DNA of 64,000 nt from assembly GCA_015680685.1 (NCBI GenBank), contig MNCI01001077.1:571417-635416 (forward strand), in the 5' to 3' direction. The position numbers were made by a program, and so were the translations under genes. The notes under the pieces are model-generated. The model searched no databases. It saw only the letters and a program-made list of their open reading frames with translations, and was not told the DNA's origin. Each line of letters opens with the position of its first letter. Position 1 is the first letter of the stretch. Below are positions 1 to 12,119 of this stretch, one piece after another. The stretch comes from Gnetum montanum (lineage: Eukaryota > Streptophyta > Gnetopsida > Gnetales > Gnetaceae).

Positions 1-435
1 TGTCTTCATTTAGTTGCCAAGTGTTCACCATGGAGAGAAACAAGTTGCAGTTGACACGTGTCCCATTTAGTTGACAAGTGGCCATTGTGGAGATAAAGAG
101 GTTGTAGTTGACAAGTGGCCTTTGTGGTGGTTATAACCACCATTTCAATTGACAAGTGTTCAATTCTCATAGGACTTTGAACAATTGTTGCATAAATTCC
201 CTTTTTAAATCAATATTATATTTTATTATTATTTATATCATAGTAGTAGAGATAATAACCATGGATTTGATGCATGGGTTGATATATAAATATATGTATG
301 TGTATACAACCGAATGCATAAGTGGAGTTGTACTCTCACATTTTAATTTGTGGCACCTCGAATATAATCCCAGTTATATCAAGGCTGATTCCATATTCAT
401 CTCATATCTCTGTTCCATGAAATGGCCAAAATGTG
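1..435. other. Unassigned AT-rich segment with ~36-bp direct repeats
   Basis: Homology between the pol genes of elements A and B stops near position 435-440, and this segment replaces the expected integrase. It contains about five spaced copies of a box reading roughly GTTGACAAGTGGCC near 14, 48, 72, 108 and 149, then an AT-rich stretch with TATATAAATATAT near 281-294. It could be part of an unrelated LTR or another insertion cutting off the pol of A. No coding potential is convincing. What it is remains uncertain. Confidence 0.3.
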
Positions 436-2620
436 CCAACAATAGGCTTTGTGCATTTTGTTATCGCAGTTGGCAGGTTTGTCAAGGAATGTGATGGGAT
501 GTTTAACGTGAAGGTAGCTAAGGAATTTACTACGGTGTTCTCATTACGTGGCATGTCTTGCACATCAGTGGTTGTGAATTTCCTAAGTAGGATTTTTGCT
601 AGGTTGTAGTAGGGTTGTAGGTGTGTAGCCTTGCAGGCGTAGATTTTGATGATTTGATTCACGACTAGTTGTGAATATCCCTAGATTGCTAGGTGTTGTA
701 TGCACAGCGCTTGGGCAGTTAAGAGGCCTGTAAGTAGCCCATCATATTCTACCACATTGTTGGTGGAAGAGAACGCAAAATGATAAGTGAATGGGAACAT
801 TTCCACAGAGGGGAATGTGATCATGGCAGTGGTGCTACCTCCTCACACAGTTGAGGCACTGTCAAAATGTAAGGTAGCTTCAAAATGCAATGGGACGATG
901 GTGACATTGCTAACGTATTCATCTGGGAACTCGGGATCTATGGTAGCCTAGTCATCGACTGGTGAGGCCATAAGTTGGGTTGCTATGGCTTGACCCTTTG
1001 TCAACGATTGACTTACATAGCGTAGGTTGAACCCATGGTTATTACTTTCCATCGGGCTATCCTGCTACTTTCGTATACGTTGCTAGTGATAGCCCAGAGT
1101 ATATTTCTTTTCTAAATGATGTTGGTTATGTTGTGGAATAGGTAATGCCACCAGTTCTTTAGTGCGAAAACTAGGGCTAGGTAGTTCCTCTCTACTTTGT
1201 TGTATTTCTCCTCATGTGTTATTAGTGCATGGCTCAGGTATTACATTGGCATCTCAGAACTGTCATCCTGCTTCTAACATAGCAGTGCTGCTATGGATGT
1301 GTCAAAGGTGGCAAGGTATATGAAGAAAGACTTGTCCCTTTGTCACGAGTGCACCATTGGGAGGTGCGAGAGCTCCTTCTTCAAGTTGTCGAACGCTTGT
1401 TGACACTGGGTTATCCACTTGAAGTCAACCCCCTTCTTTAGAAGATGTTGCATGGGGTGTAACTTGTCAATCAACCTGGCTATAAACCTTCGAATGAATT
1501 GCACCCTACCTTGTAAACCACATAACTCATTAAGGTTTGTGGAAGGTGCTAGGTTGATGATGGCCTTGAATTTGTCATGGTCCACCTGTATTCCGGCCTC
1601 CGATACTACGAACCCTAACATAGATCCAGTCTTCACCCCGAAGATGCACTTCTTAGGATTGAGGTGTAGTTCATGCATTTGGTAGCATTTAAGGACTACC
1701 CCTAGGTCATGTGGATGATCAGCTACCTCTTTGGACTTCACCGCTATATCATCCACATAATTATTTAATGTTTCTAGGATGTAGTCACTAAAAATGTAGG
1801 TCATGGTGCACTGGTACGTTGCTCTAGCATTCTTGAGCCTAAAATGCATCATGCTATAGCAAAAGGTTCCCCATGGGGTCATGAAGTTTGTTGACAACTA
1901 GTGCTCTGGGTTGACATAGATTTGGTTGTATCTAAAGAAACCATCCATGAAGGATAGCAGAACATGGCCAGCCATGGTGTCGATGAGCTTATCAATGCTT
2001 GGGAGTGGGGAGTTGTCTTTGATCATTACCTTGTTCAAGTCTTGAAAGTCTCTACAAATCCATATTCCTCTCATTTTCATTGAAACTACAACAATGTTGG
2101 ACACCCGCTCTGAATAGTCAACTACGCGGATGAACCTTGCTTGGTATAGCTTAGTGATTTCATCCCTTACAGCTAGTGCGATTTTTGGCCTAACTTTGTG
2201 AGCCTTTTTCTTGACTGCCTTTACATGTGGGTCTAGGATAATGTTGTGCTAAATCAGCCATGGATCGAGACTTGGCATGTCGTTGTATGACCATGCGAAG
2301 ACATCAATGTTGTCTCGCAGAATTTTAGCTACACTTTTATGTGTTTGCATGTCTAGGAGGGAGCTGAGTCTTAACTTTTTCACCTCCCCATTTGACATGG
2401 TCATAGGTGTCTCAACAAGAGGATCCTCAGTTACTTCCCCAGCCTCTAAGTCTAGGGCTTAGACCAGGTGCTTGGGGTAATCCAGGGATGCTTCTAAGGC
2501 TACTATGATGCTAGTTGTAGTGGACTCCCAGTCGATCATGTCGAGGTTTAACTATCTTGCGAGCTTGCCCTGTGGCCCTGCTAATGTTAAAGACATGGAA
2601 AGGTCATGATGGATTTCCAT
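436..2620 (-). pseudogene. Element A pol: RT, gypsy RNase H and second RNase H (degenerate)
   Basis: The likely start is the ATG whose complement is at 2618-2620, matching the pol start of B at 49690. An N-terminal linker is followed by the RT fingers and palm (about 2104-1343) with the catalytic box NYVDD and the downstream NPKKC motif. A gypsy-type RNase H lies at about 1400-1050. A second RNase H follows at about 870-440, with FDSAST, NNVVEY and a GDSQLVVNQ-like block in which GDS has become GYS. Pol would copy genomic RNA into DNA inside virus-like particles. The frame is broken by several stops and small shifts. Integrase is missing because sequence homology ends near 436. Confidence 0.85.
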
Positions 2621-3354
2621 ATCTGGCTTGAATTTCCATCATAAGATGAAAGCCTAATTAAGGTGTGTTAGAGATTATGTGAAACAAAAATCTGCAAAGC
2701 AACGACAAGATGCAACTTGGTAAGTGTGGTGATGTAAAGATTAAAAGTTTGCTAGTTTAAGGTCATGGAAGACCACCAAGGTACAAGAGTGTAGAATTGC
2801 TAGAGGTATAAAATTGCTGATGTAAAGTGAAAAGCTATGTAACTATTGATATGCAAATGCCAGACTGCTAGTTCAGTGTCATTTAGGACTGCCATATTGC
2901 AACATGCAAAATAATAGTATGCAAAATAGGAAATTGTGAGTATGAGAAGCATCGAACTACCAGTGCAAAAATGAAAACATGAAAATGCTAGGAAATGTGA
3001 TACTCCTTATGCAGAAGAGGATGAGATAACTGCTGGTGTAAACATGTGGTGTTGTTAGTTTAACATCACTTGCAGACCGTGCATGTAATGCATTGAATTT
3101 ACTAATTTAGGGCCCTTTCGGACCCTAAGGAGTGCAACTATGCTAGGATTGCTAGTTTAAGGTCTTTTTAGACCCTTAATTGATAAAAAATATTAATTTT
3201 TTATTTTTTGGAAGGCAATTAGTTGGCTTAAAGAGTGTCAAGGATTTAATGCCAATAGTGTTATGATGTCGTGGTGAGCATGCTACGCTGCACGATGTGC
3301 TCGGCATTAATCGTAGAGAGAGAGGGATAAGTTTCCCTATCTTGCCCTTGTGGC
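2621..3354. other. RT-side spacer of element A, upstream of the antisense gene
   Basis: This gap lies between the pol start of A and the TATA-like box of the antisense gene, and I see no gene in it. It holds scattered copies of a box reading roughly GCTAGTTTAAGGTC, for example near 2752, 3109 and 3151, also found in other spacers in this window. Near 3313-3325 there is a short GA-rich run (AGAGAGAGAGGG). The matching stretch in element B is 49691-50268 and is clearly homologous, so this is a family feature and not a random insertion. Confidence 0.5.
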
Positions 3355-3364
3355 CATAAATAGG
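3355..3364 (+). promoter_or_regulatory. TATA-like box of the antisense gene (element A)
   Basis: The sequence CATAAATAGG lies about 150 bases before the proposed start codon at 3514. The same box occurs at the equivalent place in element B (50269-50278), with a GA-rich run just upstream in both. Spacing and conservation fit an RNA polymerase II core promoter, but transcription has not been shown. Confidence 0.45.
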
Positions 3365-3513
3365 GGTTAAACCTTGGTAATTTTTCCATTTTCATAGTAA
3401 GAGCACAGAGCCCTCATCGGAGCACAAGGAGATTTTGGAGCATGAAGCAATTATGTTGATCGATTAGCGAGGCAAATTTCTATAGCAAAGGTCATAAATT
3501 TGCAAGCAGGACC

Positions 3514-6500
3514 ATGGCTCCTAAGACTCATCTGGTGCTTGCGAAGGTTGAGGAGGTGAAGAAGACCCTAAGTCGTGCACCAAAAGTGTGTGTTCCTATG
3601 CAGGAGAGCACACCATTGATCTAATAAGTTTTTTTCTCCTTCGGTGTTTTCATTTTGCACCTTCTACTATTTTCTAATCTGGTTTTGTATCCTATTTGTT
3701 TTGCTATTTGTGTTTCCTACTGTCACATTTTTTTAGCCTTTGTATCATCATAATCTCCTTTTCGGTCGCGGCTGATGTGCAATCATTTCACTATGGTTGC
3801 ATGCAAGGCCACTAGAACTACCTTCGCCGTGGTTGTCATAACCATGGGGGGTAGGATAGTTTAAGTTTCTTGACCCTAGCATGTCGTGAAGTGAAATCCT
3901 TGGGAGGGTTTGTTCATGTGTGATGCAGCACCGTGACACGTGTCTTGTTTGTGTATGTTGTTAGTTGTTTTGCTGCTATGCTAGGCTATTCACATGCTCT
4001 TTCTACGCTATGTATAGGTAGAGGGTCATGCTATGCTATATGTATGGGCTACTAGACACTGCTATGTTGCATGTGTATCACATTCAAGTGTGATGCTAAT
4101 ATTTTTTGATTGCATTATGTAGGGTGTGACCAAGGTCCTAGCTAATCATTTTGGACATTGGAGGGGTCCTATGCTATGTGAGAAGACCTGTGGCCAATGC
4201 TCATCCTCCCCTGATATGTGTGGGAGATCGAGTGGTTTGGTTCAAGGAAGGAGCACAAGACTTCTTGCAATTCCTTCTCAACCAATTTAGTGTGATTGTT
4301 TAGTCTTCCTTAGAGGAGAAGGAGGCATCTAACATAGTAGAAGCCATGTTGCCAGGGGAAAATCTGGGTATCCTAAGATATTTTTCCAACGAGGAACTCA
4401 TGAGCAGGTAGTGAGGGGGATCCAACCAACATTCAATAAGGTTGAGGTTTTTAGCTTGCATTTGGGACATGCTGGAATACAACTGCTACCACCAGTACAA
4501 CACATTATTTCTCACACGTCACATGGCGATGTACTTTCAGAACCCACAGGGGACTGTCTATTGTGCTGGTAGGTGAGTTTTACATCTTTGCTCTGCTTCG
4601 TTCTGCAATGCTAGCCATACTTGGATGAATGCTAACAGTGTGTGTTTGTCACTAGGTTTTATATTAATGATGATGGGGTTCATGACCAACTGGGTCTACT
4701 AGCTACAGTGTAGCTAGTCCTACGAGAGATTTCTTCTACCAAGAACCTATGGGTAGGTGTGATTGGTCAATGTAGGGGAGAATATCATACCTACCTATGC
4801 ATGCTCTGCACTCTCTACAATCAATGTAGGGAGTAGGGTTGGCTGGATTAGGAGTGAAAAGAATCCTTCAAACATGTCATGGATGAAAAAGTTCTAAAGG
4901 TTGAACTCCTGCTATTCCCATTACCATATAGACCAGGTGGGTCAAAAGGCAGGTGCCACATGCTCAAGTGTTTTCATAATCTTTGCATTCTCTACAGTGT
5001 TATGCTAAGTGCATTTTGTGAAAATTGTTGCAGGGGCGAAGAAGCCTTGTGAGGTGACAATAGTAACCATCGAGAGGTAGGGGGCAAATATCTACTTCAA
5101 ATATGGTGAAGTAGTAGCGAGACAGAGCTGGTTAGAACAAGAGGCTCTAGACTCCTTGCCCGAGAAAGTTCAAAAGGTGGGGCTTATGGATCTATTCATG
5201 GCTCTAAATCTGGGTTTCTCTGCTGCTAAGATGATTTTACTAGTCAACTCCTTCTCTAGGAGGACAAGCCATTTTTGCACGTACGTATGAGGCTCATCAA
5301 GGAGCAAAAATGGTTTTCCATGGAAAAGCTCAAGGACGGCCTTGTCATGGGGATTTACCCGGTCTTTCATGCCCACGCATTCCCTCAACTGCTTACCCAA
5401 GAGAAGGTCCTAGGGCTTCAGTAGCCTTGGGTAATGCAAAAGGTTATGGAAGAAGAGGCCCATTATAACTGGGCCAGTTTCCTATGTAGTGGCTTGCAAG
5501 ATGAAATTTTGGGACTCTGTGAGTAAAAAGTGTCCCACTCTAACATACACTATGCCTTCTACATAGGCTTTCTGAAGTGCTTTGTGGAGTCCCTATTGGT
5601 CCAAGAGGATGGAGCCTGGTCTGTCTGAGATCATGATCATGTTCCCAAGCCATGGATTCGATAGCTCCTCTAGACCATGCAAGCCCAGGATCCCCTGAAA
5701 ATGGTCCAGGAGTCGTTGTCTATAATGACTAAAGATCTGGTAGTTCGTAGCATTTTTGGCCAAGACAGCGTGCGAGAGACACCAGCTATCATAGTCGATA
5801 GTGTGACATGGGGTGAACGTCTCATAGCTGAGAGTGTCCCCAAGGATTTGCAAAGGAAGAGGCCTCTACCATCCAAGGAAACCCTTCATGAGGAGGAGGG
5901 ATGAAGACTATGTCTCAAGCTATAGAGGACACAACCCCCCATTGGTAAGCATTCTTTATGTAATGTTTACTTTGCTATAGTTTGCTACACTATGCTACGC
6001 TAGGCAATGCAACATACCGTAGCATCTGTTTTGAGCTAACTAATTTTGAATCAATGCAAACATGCATTTTTGATAGTAGAGGAAGAAGAAGATGAAGAGG
6101 AAGGTAATGAGGAAGTGTTGGCCCTTAGGATGAGGGTGACGAATAAAAATGTGAAGGCCCCCGTTTTGGAGGAAAGGGCCCTGGTTAGGAATAAGGGAGC
6201 TCCTGTCTCTAAGGTAGTGGCTCTTGTCATTAGGGAGCCTCTTCCTACCAACAAAGAGGTACGTCCATTAAATGAAAAAGATGCTAGTATCTTGAAAGGA
6301 AAGGCACTAGCACATGAGGAAGGGGCTCATATGGACTTGGCAGGGCCCTCCACCAAGGCTACCATGATTGTCTTGCATCAACAGGAAGAAAGACCGTAGC
6401 TGGATGCTGGTGAGTTGGTGGGATGTTTGTCTTATCATAGCCCATCTTAGACACTATTGACATGCTTAATTGTGTAATAGGTGCTACTGCTAATGTCTCA

Positions 6501-7737
6501 GGACCCCCTGCAGCTTATGCGGAGTCATCGGCCGAGGTCCCTGACTAGTTCGCATTTGTGCAGGGACTTGTTGACGACATGATCAAATGCCTTCAGCGGG
6601 TGGGCCCTCGCACGGGTAAGTAGCAGTATCAACCATCCTTATGTTGCTATGCTAAAACCTTTGAATTTGTTAATTATGCTATGCTAACATGATTACTACG
6701 CTCTTTTTGTTGAATAGCCTCCTGGCTCAAGTCGGCCCTGGCATGACCTATGAAGGTTGGCATCATGCCTACACTCTCGCCTGACGTTACTGAGGTATCT
6801 CATCACACGTTTGATGAGGCTTACAAGTGTGTCTTACACTCAACACGCTTTCTATGGGAATTTAGGCACATCAATTAGAACCTGTGGAAATGGGTCCAAA
6901 GGGCTAAGTAGAGAGAGGCTGACCTGGCCGCCAAGGTGGAGAATCTGAGGTCGAGGAATGCTTTTCTTATAAACCATAGACGACTACGCCAGGTTTTGGA
7001 TTGTTGTTCACCAATATGTTGAATCCATCTATGAGATAGTCAACTATTAAATGCAGATGGAATTGCTAGCCCAAAAGTGTCAAGATATGAAAGATATTAA
7101 TGCGAAAGTTTTTGAATGGGGGCAAACCCAGAGAAACCACAAACATACATACAAGTCGGAGAATGACATACATCGAAGACTATACAAAGATGCTGCTGTG
7201 GAGGCATTCACATATGAAGCATTCATAAATGTCATTGGCTCTTATGAGGGCTATGCTAAGTTCAAAGAGTAGGTGACGGTCATGGAATTTCCTGACCTGA
7301 AGGTGGACCTTCCTACAGGAGAGACCACAACCACTTCCCTTTCCCCAGAACATCTAAAATGGACAACCATGGAAAGGGAGAAAGCTACTACTACAAATGA
7401 TGAACCTAGCGATAGGCATTGGATGGACATTACGATAGAGGAGATTTGACATCGCCTCAAGCTTGGTCTAGATCATATGTCCCTTAAGACCAATGCAAGC
7501 TCCTCTCAAGTTAGTCGATTTAATGGGTAGATGCTCATGCTATGTTATAGCTTGCGTTTGTTGCCTTTGTTGCCCTAGGTGACTACTTCATTCTTGTGAT
7601 GTAGGCTTCAGATGAGGGTGCGAGATCCATGGAGGGGGGAAAATGAAGAACCAATAGAAGGTAATGTAGGGGATGATGCACAAGAAGACAAAGCAAAGGA
7701 AAATGGTGAAGGTGCTGCAAATGGAGACAACCCATGA
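3514..7737 (+). pseudogene. Antisense multi-exon gene between PR and RT, element A copy
   Basis: Function unrecognised. It runs opposite to gag-pol. Proposed exons are 3514-3622, 4123-4572, 4656-4952, 5034-5944, 6080-6409, 6481-6615, 6718-7509 and 7605-7737, ending in a TGA preceded by Asp-Asn-Pro, as in element B. Introns 2 to 7 have GT at the left and AG at the right edge; intron 1 has lost its donor. The start context is ACCATGGC. The product is basic at the N-terminus, has an acidic run at the start of exon 5, a charged segment in exon 7 that may form a coiled coil, and an acidic tail. In-frame stops and a deletion in exon 4 relative to B show it is dead. Exon positions match B (50430-54689) and C (18143-21712). 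Confidence 0.72.
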
Positions 7738-7739
7738 CA

Positions 7740-8236
7740 ACATGGGATTTTTTTTTGAATTTTTTGCAAATTTTAAAATGCTGAAATTTTGAAATATTTT
7801 GAAAATTTCGCAAAAATTTACAATAGGTGAAAATTTTGAATGAAATGAAATACTTTAGAAAAGAAACCGATTTTATGTTAACTTGTATACTAGGTAAAGT
7901 TATCATGCTCTGGTATGCTAGTTTTAAGCCATTTCGGGCCGTTTCGTAACATGTCAAAGTGAAAAGAAATAATGCTAGTTTTAGGACATTTCAGGCCACT
8001 ACCAAAAGAGGTAGTTCATTAATAAAGAAACAAAGAAATGACGTTAGTTTTAGGCCATTTCAGGTCGTTAACATAGCATGCCAGAAAAATGGCATGTTAA
8101 TAAAGTGGCAAGCAACGATGCTAGTTTTAGGCCATTTCAGGCCATAGCATAGCATGCCGAAAGGGAGGCATACTAACTAGGAAAGGAAATGTTAGCTCTA
8201 CAAGAGATGGGAACTTGAAAAGAAGTAGTAGGGTTG
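7740..8236. repeat. Spacer with GCTAGTTTTAGGCCATTTC repeats (element A)
   Basis: After the antisense stop there is a T-rich then A-rich stretch (7746-7870) that could hold a polyadenylation region. From about 7915 to 8160 there are about four copies of GCTAGTTTTAGGCCATTTC spaced about 60-80 bases apart, each followed by a CATAGCATGCC-like box. The same array is at the equivalent place in element B (54860-55080). No gene is seen. Confidence 0.6.
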
Positions 8237-11200
8237 CTATGCTATGCATAGTTGCTTATTGACCCATCGTGGGTTGAACGGAACGTAAGGTCGAGGTGTT
8301 TCGCCAGGGCACTTGTTCACATCGTCGTCCTCCACCTGGAAGGGTAACTCAACCCATGAATTTTTGATTTGGGAGTTGGTTCGCTGAGCTGATCTTTCTA
8401 TTGAATGATTAATGCATGCATGAACAGGTTCTTCATTCTCATAGGTTGTAACCTCTGAGCCCTATTCCATGTTTACATTGCTAATTGCTTGCATTACCAC
8501 TTCATCACCATGGATTACCACCTCCCTACCTACGTATCTTAAGCAAAGTTCCTGGTGTATAGGTGAGCAGACAACCCTAAGTTGCACTAACCATGATCTT
8601 CCCAAGATCAAGTTAAACCTGGGCATTTCTTCGACTACGATGAATGTTACATTTGTGGGAAACTGGTTCCCTGCTATGATGTTTATGTGAATTGTGACCT
8701 TCACTAGGACACGTGCCCCATTGAAGGACCTCAGACACGATGTTTTCGTTGGTTTGATTTGGTTGACCAATCCCAACTTATCCATAATAGGGAAGGAAAT
8801 GATGTTTGTGATGGCCCCATCATCAACATGTACCCTTCAGATCCAGTGTTGGCCAATCTGAATTGTGATGAAGAGAGGTGCCATAGTCACTTGGACCCCT
8901 TCAGGATCTTCCCTGATGGCATCATTACTAAAAGTTAATTGAGGTGGCATAGGCTCTGTGGTTACAGAGGAAAGCATTACCAACTGGATCACTTCCTCTT
9001 CTTTTGGCATGTTTTCGTCGATTGGAATCACCATTAATATGTGGGCTAGAGCCTCTCAGTGGGGTACAAATGTCATGATTAGGTCATACAAGCTCAGTGT
9101 AGCATTTTTTTGCTTTAGGCCTTGCCCGACCTAGGTGAGGTCATCCAAAAGGTCTTGGCTACCCACTTGTTTGATACTTTCCTCCTCTTCGATTCATCCT
9201 AGAAGATGAATCTCTCGAGGAGAGGTGAGTTCAGATCTAGGTTCAGATCCTTAGTGGCCAGGTACTATAGGCTACATAATCATGTTGTCCTTCATCTTTG
9301 GTGATGAGGGTGAAAATTCGAGGGCCAAAGGTGTAGGCTTAGGAATACTCTTGATGGTACTTCCATTCGACGTCTCGCTTAACAAGTGGGCTTCTCTCCT
9401 TGTGGGGCGAGGAGGTTGTTCAATTTTGTTGCATGAGATAGGGGCTATCAAAGAAATCAGCCCCCTGATGATAAATGGGGCTAAAGATGTTTACTAATGG
9501 GACCGCATGGCCTCACTAATAAGCTATGCAAAGGTGGATGCCCATGGTGGGACTTTCAGGATGAAGGGCGGTTAAGAGCTTGGACCAACCGTTGGTGGTG
9601 CTGGTGCACAACGCGGAGGCACATGGATCACAAATGGTTGGCAAGGTGGCCTGGGATCATTGTCAATGTCGATGGCATTGATTATGTAATTGGCATTGAG
9701 GGAATCCATGTAGACATACAAAGATTAATTTTCAGTGTGTACTAGGTTGCTTTCGTTGAGCACCAGCTTTCCTAGATCGATTAATCTTTGGATATCATCC
9801 TACAACGATAGACAATAATCTGTGGTGTGACCACATAGTTGGTGGTAGTCACAAAACCTGTCTAGCCTGAAACCCCTAGGGATTGGAGGCTCATTGGGTA
9901 GGGCCAAAGAGGGATTCCTAAGGAGCTCGCAGTAGCATCGATGTCTTGCATTATCTTCTTTTGACATCTACTTGTGTTGGATGTATCCTACTACCAACAA
10001 GTTATTCAGGAGTTCTAAAGGTTTGAGAGGTAGTGGGGTGTATTTCAAGTGATCGTTGCACTCAAAGTTTTGTTTGCTGTATGCAGATGTCTTGGGTGTA
10101 GGTGCAGCAGGTTGCGGTGCTTGGCCTACTTTTGGCACAGTGTTAGTCATAGGTATGGCCAATCTCTTACTATTCTTACTACCGCTACTACTACATTTGG
10201 GCTTGGCCTTAGTTTCCATAGCAGCCATTGTGGTTGTTCGGGCCTTACCCTTGTCCTTCTTTGTAAAAGGTGGTCTTGTAAGAGATGTAGGCCAAGTCTT
10301 TGCTTGCCTTGGCCGCATCTTGTATGCTCTTAGTCTAAGTGAAAGCCTTACTAAGAGAGCGAGGAGCGAGGTAATACACCTTCAACTTGATGAAGTCATT
10401 TACTAAACCCTTAAAGATAGCCAACAAGTTGACCTCCACGATGGGCTCATGGATTTCGTTAAGGGTTGCACTCTAATGTTGAATGAATTTTTGGACTAGT
10501 TCTAGTGGGACTTGTTTCACACTCGTCAGCTAATCCAGCATGGTTTCTAGCTTTAATTTGTACTTGAAGCGTGTGACAAAGTTGGTCAGGATTTCTTCCA
10601 AAGTTGAAATGGATGAATGTGGCAATGCATGGTACCAATCTAGAGCTTTCCCAACTAGGGATATGGAGAAGACATGAATGATCATGTGTGACCATTGTTA
10701 CAATAGAAAAGACTTAGACCTGAAAGTGATAAGATGCACATTGGGATCTCCCTCCCCATCATACTTCATGAAATGTAGGAGAGACATCCCAGGGGGTAAC
10801 GTTAAAGTAGGTATTGCAGGGCTGACGAGGTCATCTTGATAAAAGTTCATGACTTGTACCATGTCAGACCCAACAACTTTGAGGCATTTTATTTTCTCAG
10901 TGAGGGTCTAGATGAGTTGAAATGCTTGGTCTAGACCCGGTGACATTGTAGACGATTGAGGAACTGTAGAGGCAACTCCCACATGCAGCATGGTGGCGGT
11001 GGCGGGCTGACTCATCGGTAGTGCCGTTGGGGCTGTTCCCACTAAAGGTGTTGCTTGTGTTGTCTACCACCTGGTGGGTGGTACTGTCAGAGCAGTAATA
11101 GCAGGTTGAGCTACCAGATAGACTGTTTGGATCATCAGCAGGATAGACTATGGCCACATGCTGGGATGTACCATTTGCGAGGTTGGGTAGGTTTGAGGGT

Positions 11201-12050
11201 GAATGCAGTGAGACATCTATGATGGTTGTAGAACAGATGAAAAAGTGAATGGGGTCCACCACATGGATGGGCTGGGGCCTACCATAGTGGGTGGAATAGA
11301 TGCTAGCATAGGAATTGTCATGGAAGTTATATGCAGTTGCGAAGTAGGTACAGTGTGAACATGCTGTAGGGTAGCCGTGATAGGTGTGCTACGTACTACA
11401 AGGATGTGCTGATAAATGGTTTGTAGGGGCACAGTTACTATGAATGCAACTAAGGAATAAGGGTGATGAGACGCTAAGAATGTGGCATGGCTACCCATTG
11501 CAATTGCGGTTGTAGGCTACTAAAGCATAGACGTGAAGGTAAAGGAAGCGGTGATAGATAGTGGGTTGGCCCAGAAGGACTGGGTAGGCGGGACAGGAAC
11601 GGTGTTGGCTTGACCTCCCTCATCAAATTGGGAATCAAGTTCCTCTTGTCCATCTTGAAAGGCATCATCCTAGTTGGACAAAGTTTCCTATTACTCCCTA
11701 AGCCTGGCCAACTAGACTAGTTGGTCTAGAAGCCTTTGATACACTTGTGTTAAAGGTAATAAAACATCGGGGGTAGGAACAAATTCCTTCCTAATGCAAT
11801 AAGCGAACTCGAAGCTATGTTTTTCTTCATGTTCATGTAAATCCAAGGGAAAATTAACCTGTACCTTTACACAAAGGAAACTATAATGCTCGTGTTGCTG
11901 GGCTAATCCCTCAAGTCCCCAGTTTTCAATTCTGAGAGATTGATGTACTTCCAGCGTTGGGTTTAGCAGTTGTTCAAAAATAGTGGTGCCTTGAACCATG
12001 AAAGGCACCTACACATTGAAGGCATCAAAAAAGGTGGTGGTAGAAGCCAT
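8237..12050 (-). pseudogene. Element A gag-pro (degenerate)
   Basis: The start is the ATG complementary to 12048-12050 (Met-Ala-Ser-Thr-Thr), matching gag of B. The N-terminal gag domain (about 12050-11700) contains HEHYSFLC. A low-complexity Ser/Thr/Pro linker follows, then a capsid region at about 10760-10000 with ALDWYHALP. A zinc-knuckle remnant at about 9853-9812 reads CDYHQLCGHTTDYC. The protease at about 8880-8470 has active-site region VDDGA and the flap-side block LILGRSWL. Gag packages genomic RNA and the protease matures the polyprotein. A TAG at about 8466-8464 lies where element C has Lys and reading continues in frame to 8237, so this stop is probably a CAG-to-TAG mutation. Other stops and frameshifts are present. 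Confidence 0.85.
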
Positions 12051-12119
12051 TGCTAAGAAATTAATTATGCAAAATAGCACAAGAAGTTCAAAAAGAACAA
12101 AGCGACTGAAAAAGCAACA

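Noticed and set aside
1419-1685. Plus-strand open frame over RT of A, and its twin at 48489-48752
   Set aside because: Conserved only because it is antisense to the RT; no independent signal.
6051-6254. Minus-strand frame with a serine run over exon 5 of the antisense gene
   Set aside because: It is the complement of the poly-glutamate codons of exon 5.
10049-10406. Open frames on the plus strand over the gag of A (and 56972-57511 over gag of B)
   Set aside because: They are the complement of capsid-coding sequence; no motif, no conserved start, and the opposite strand has clear gag blocks.
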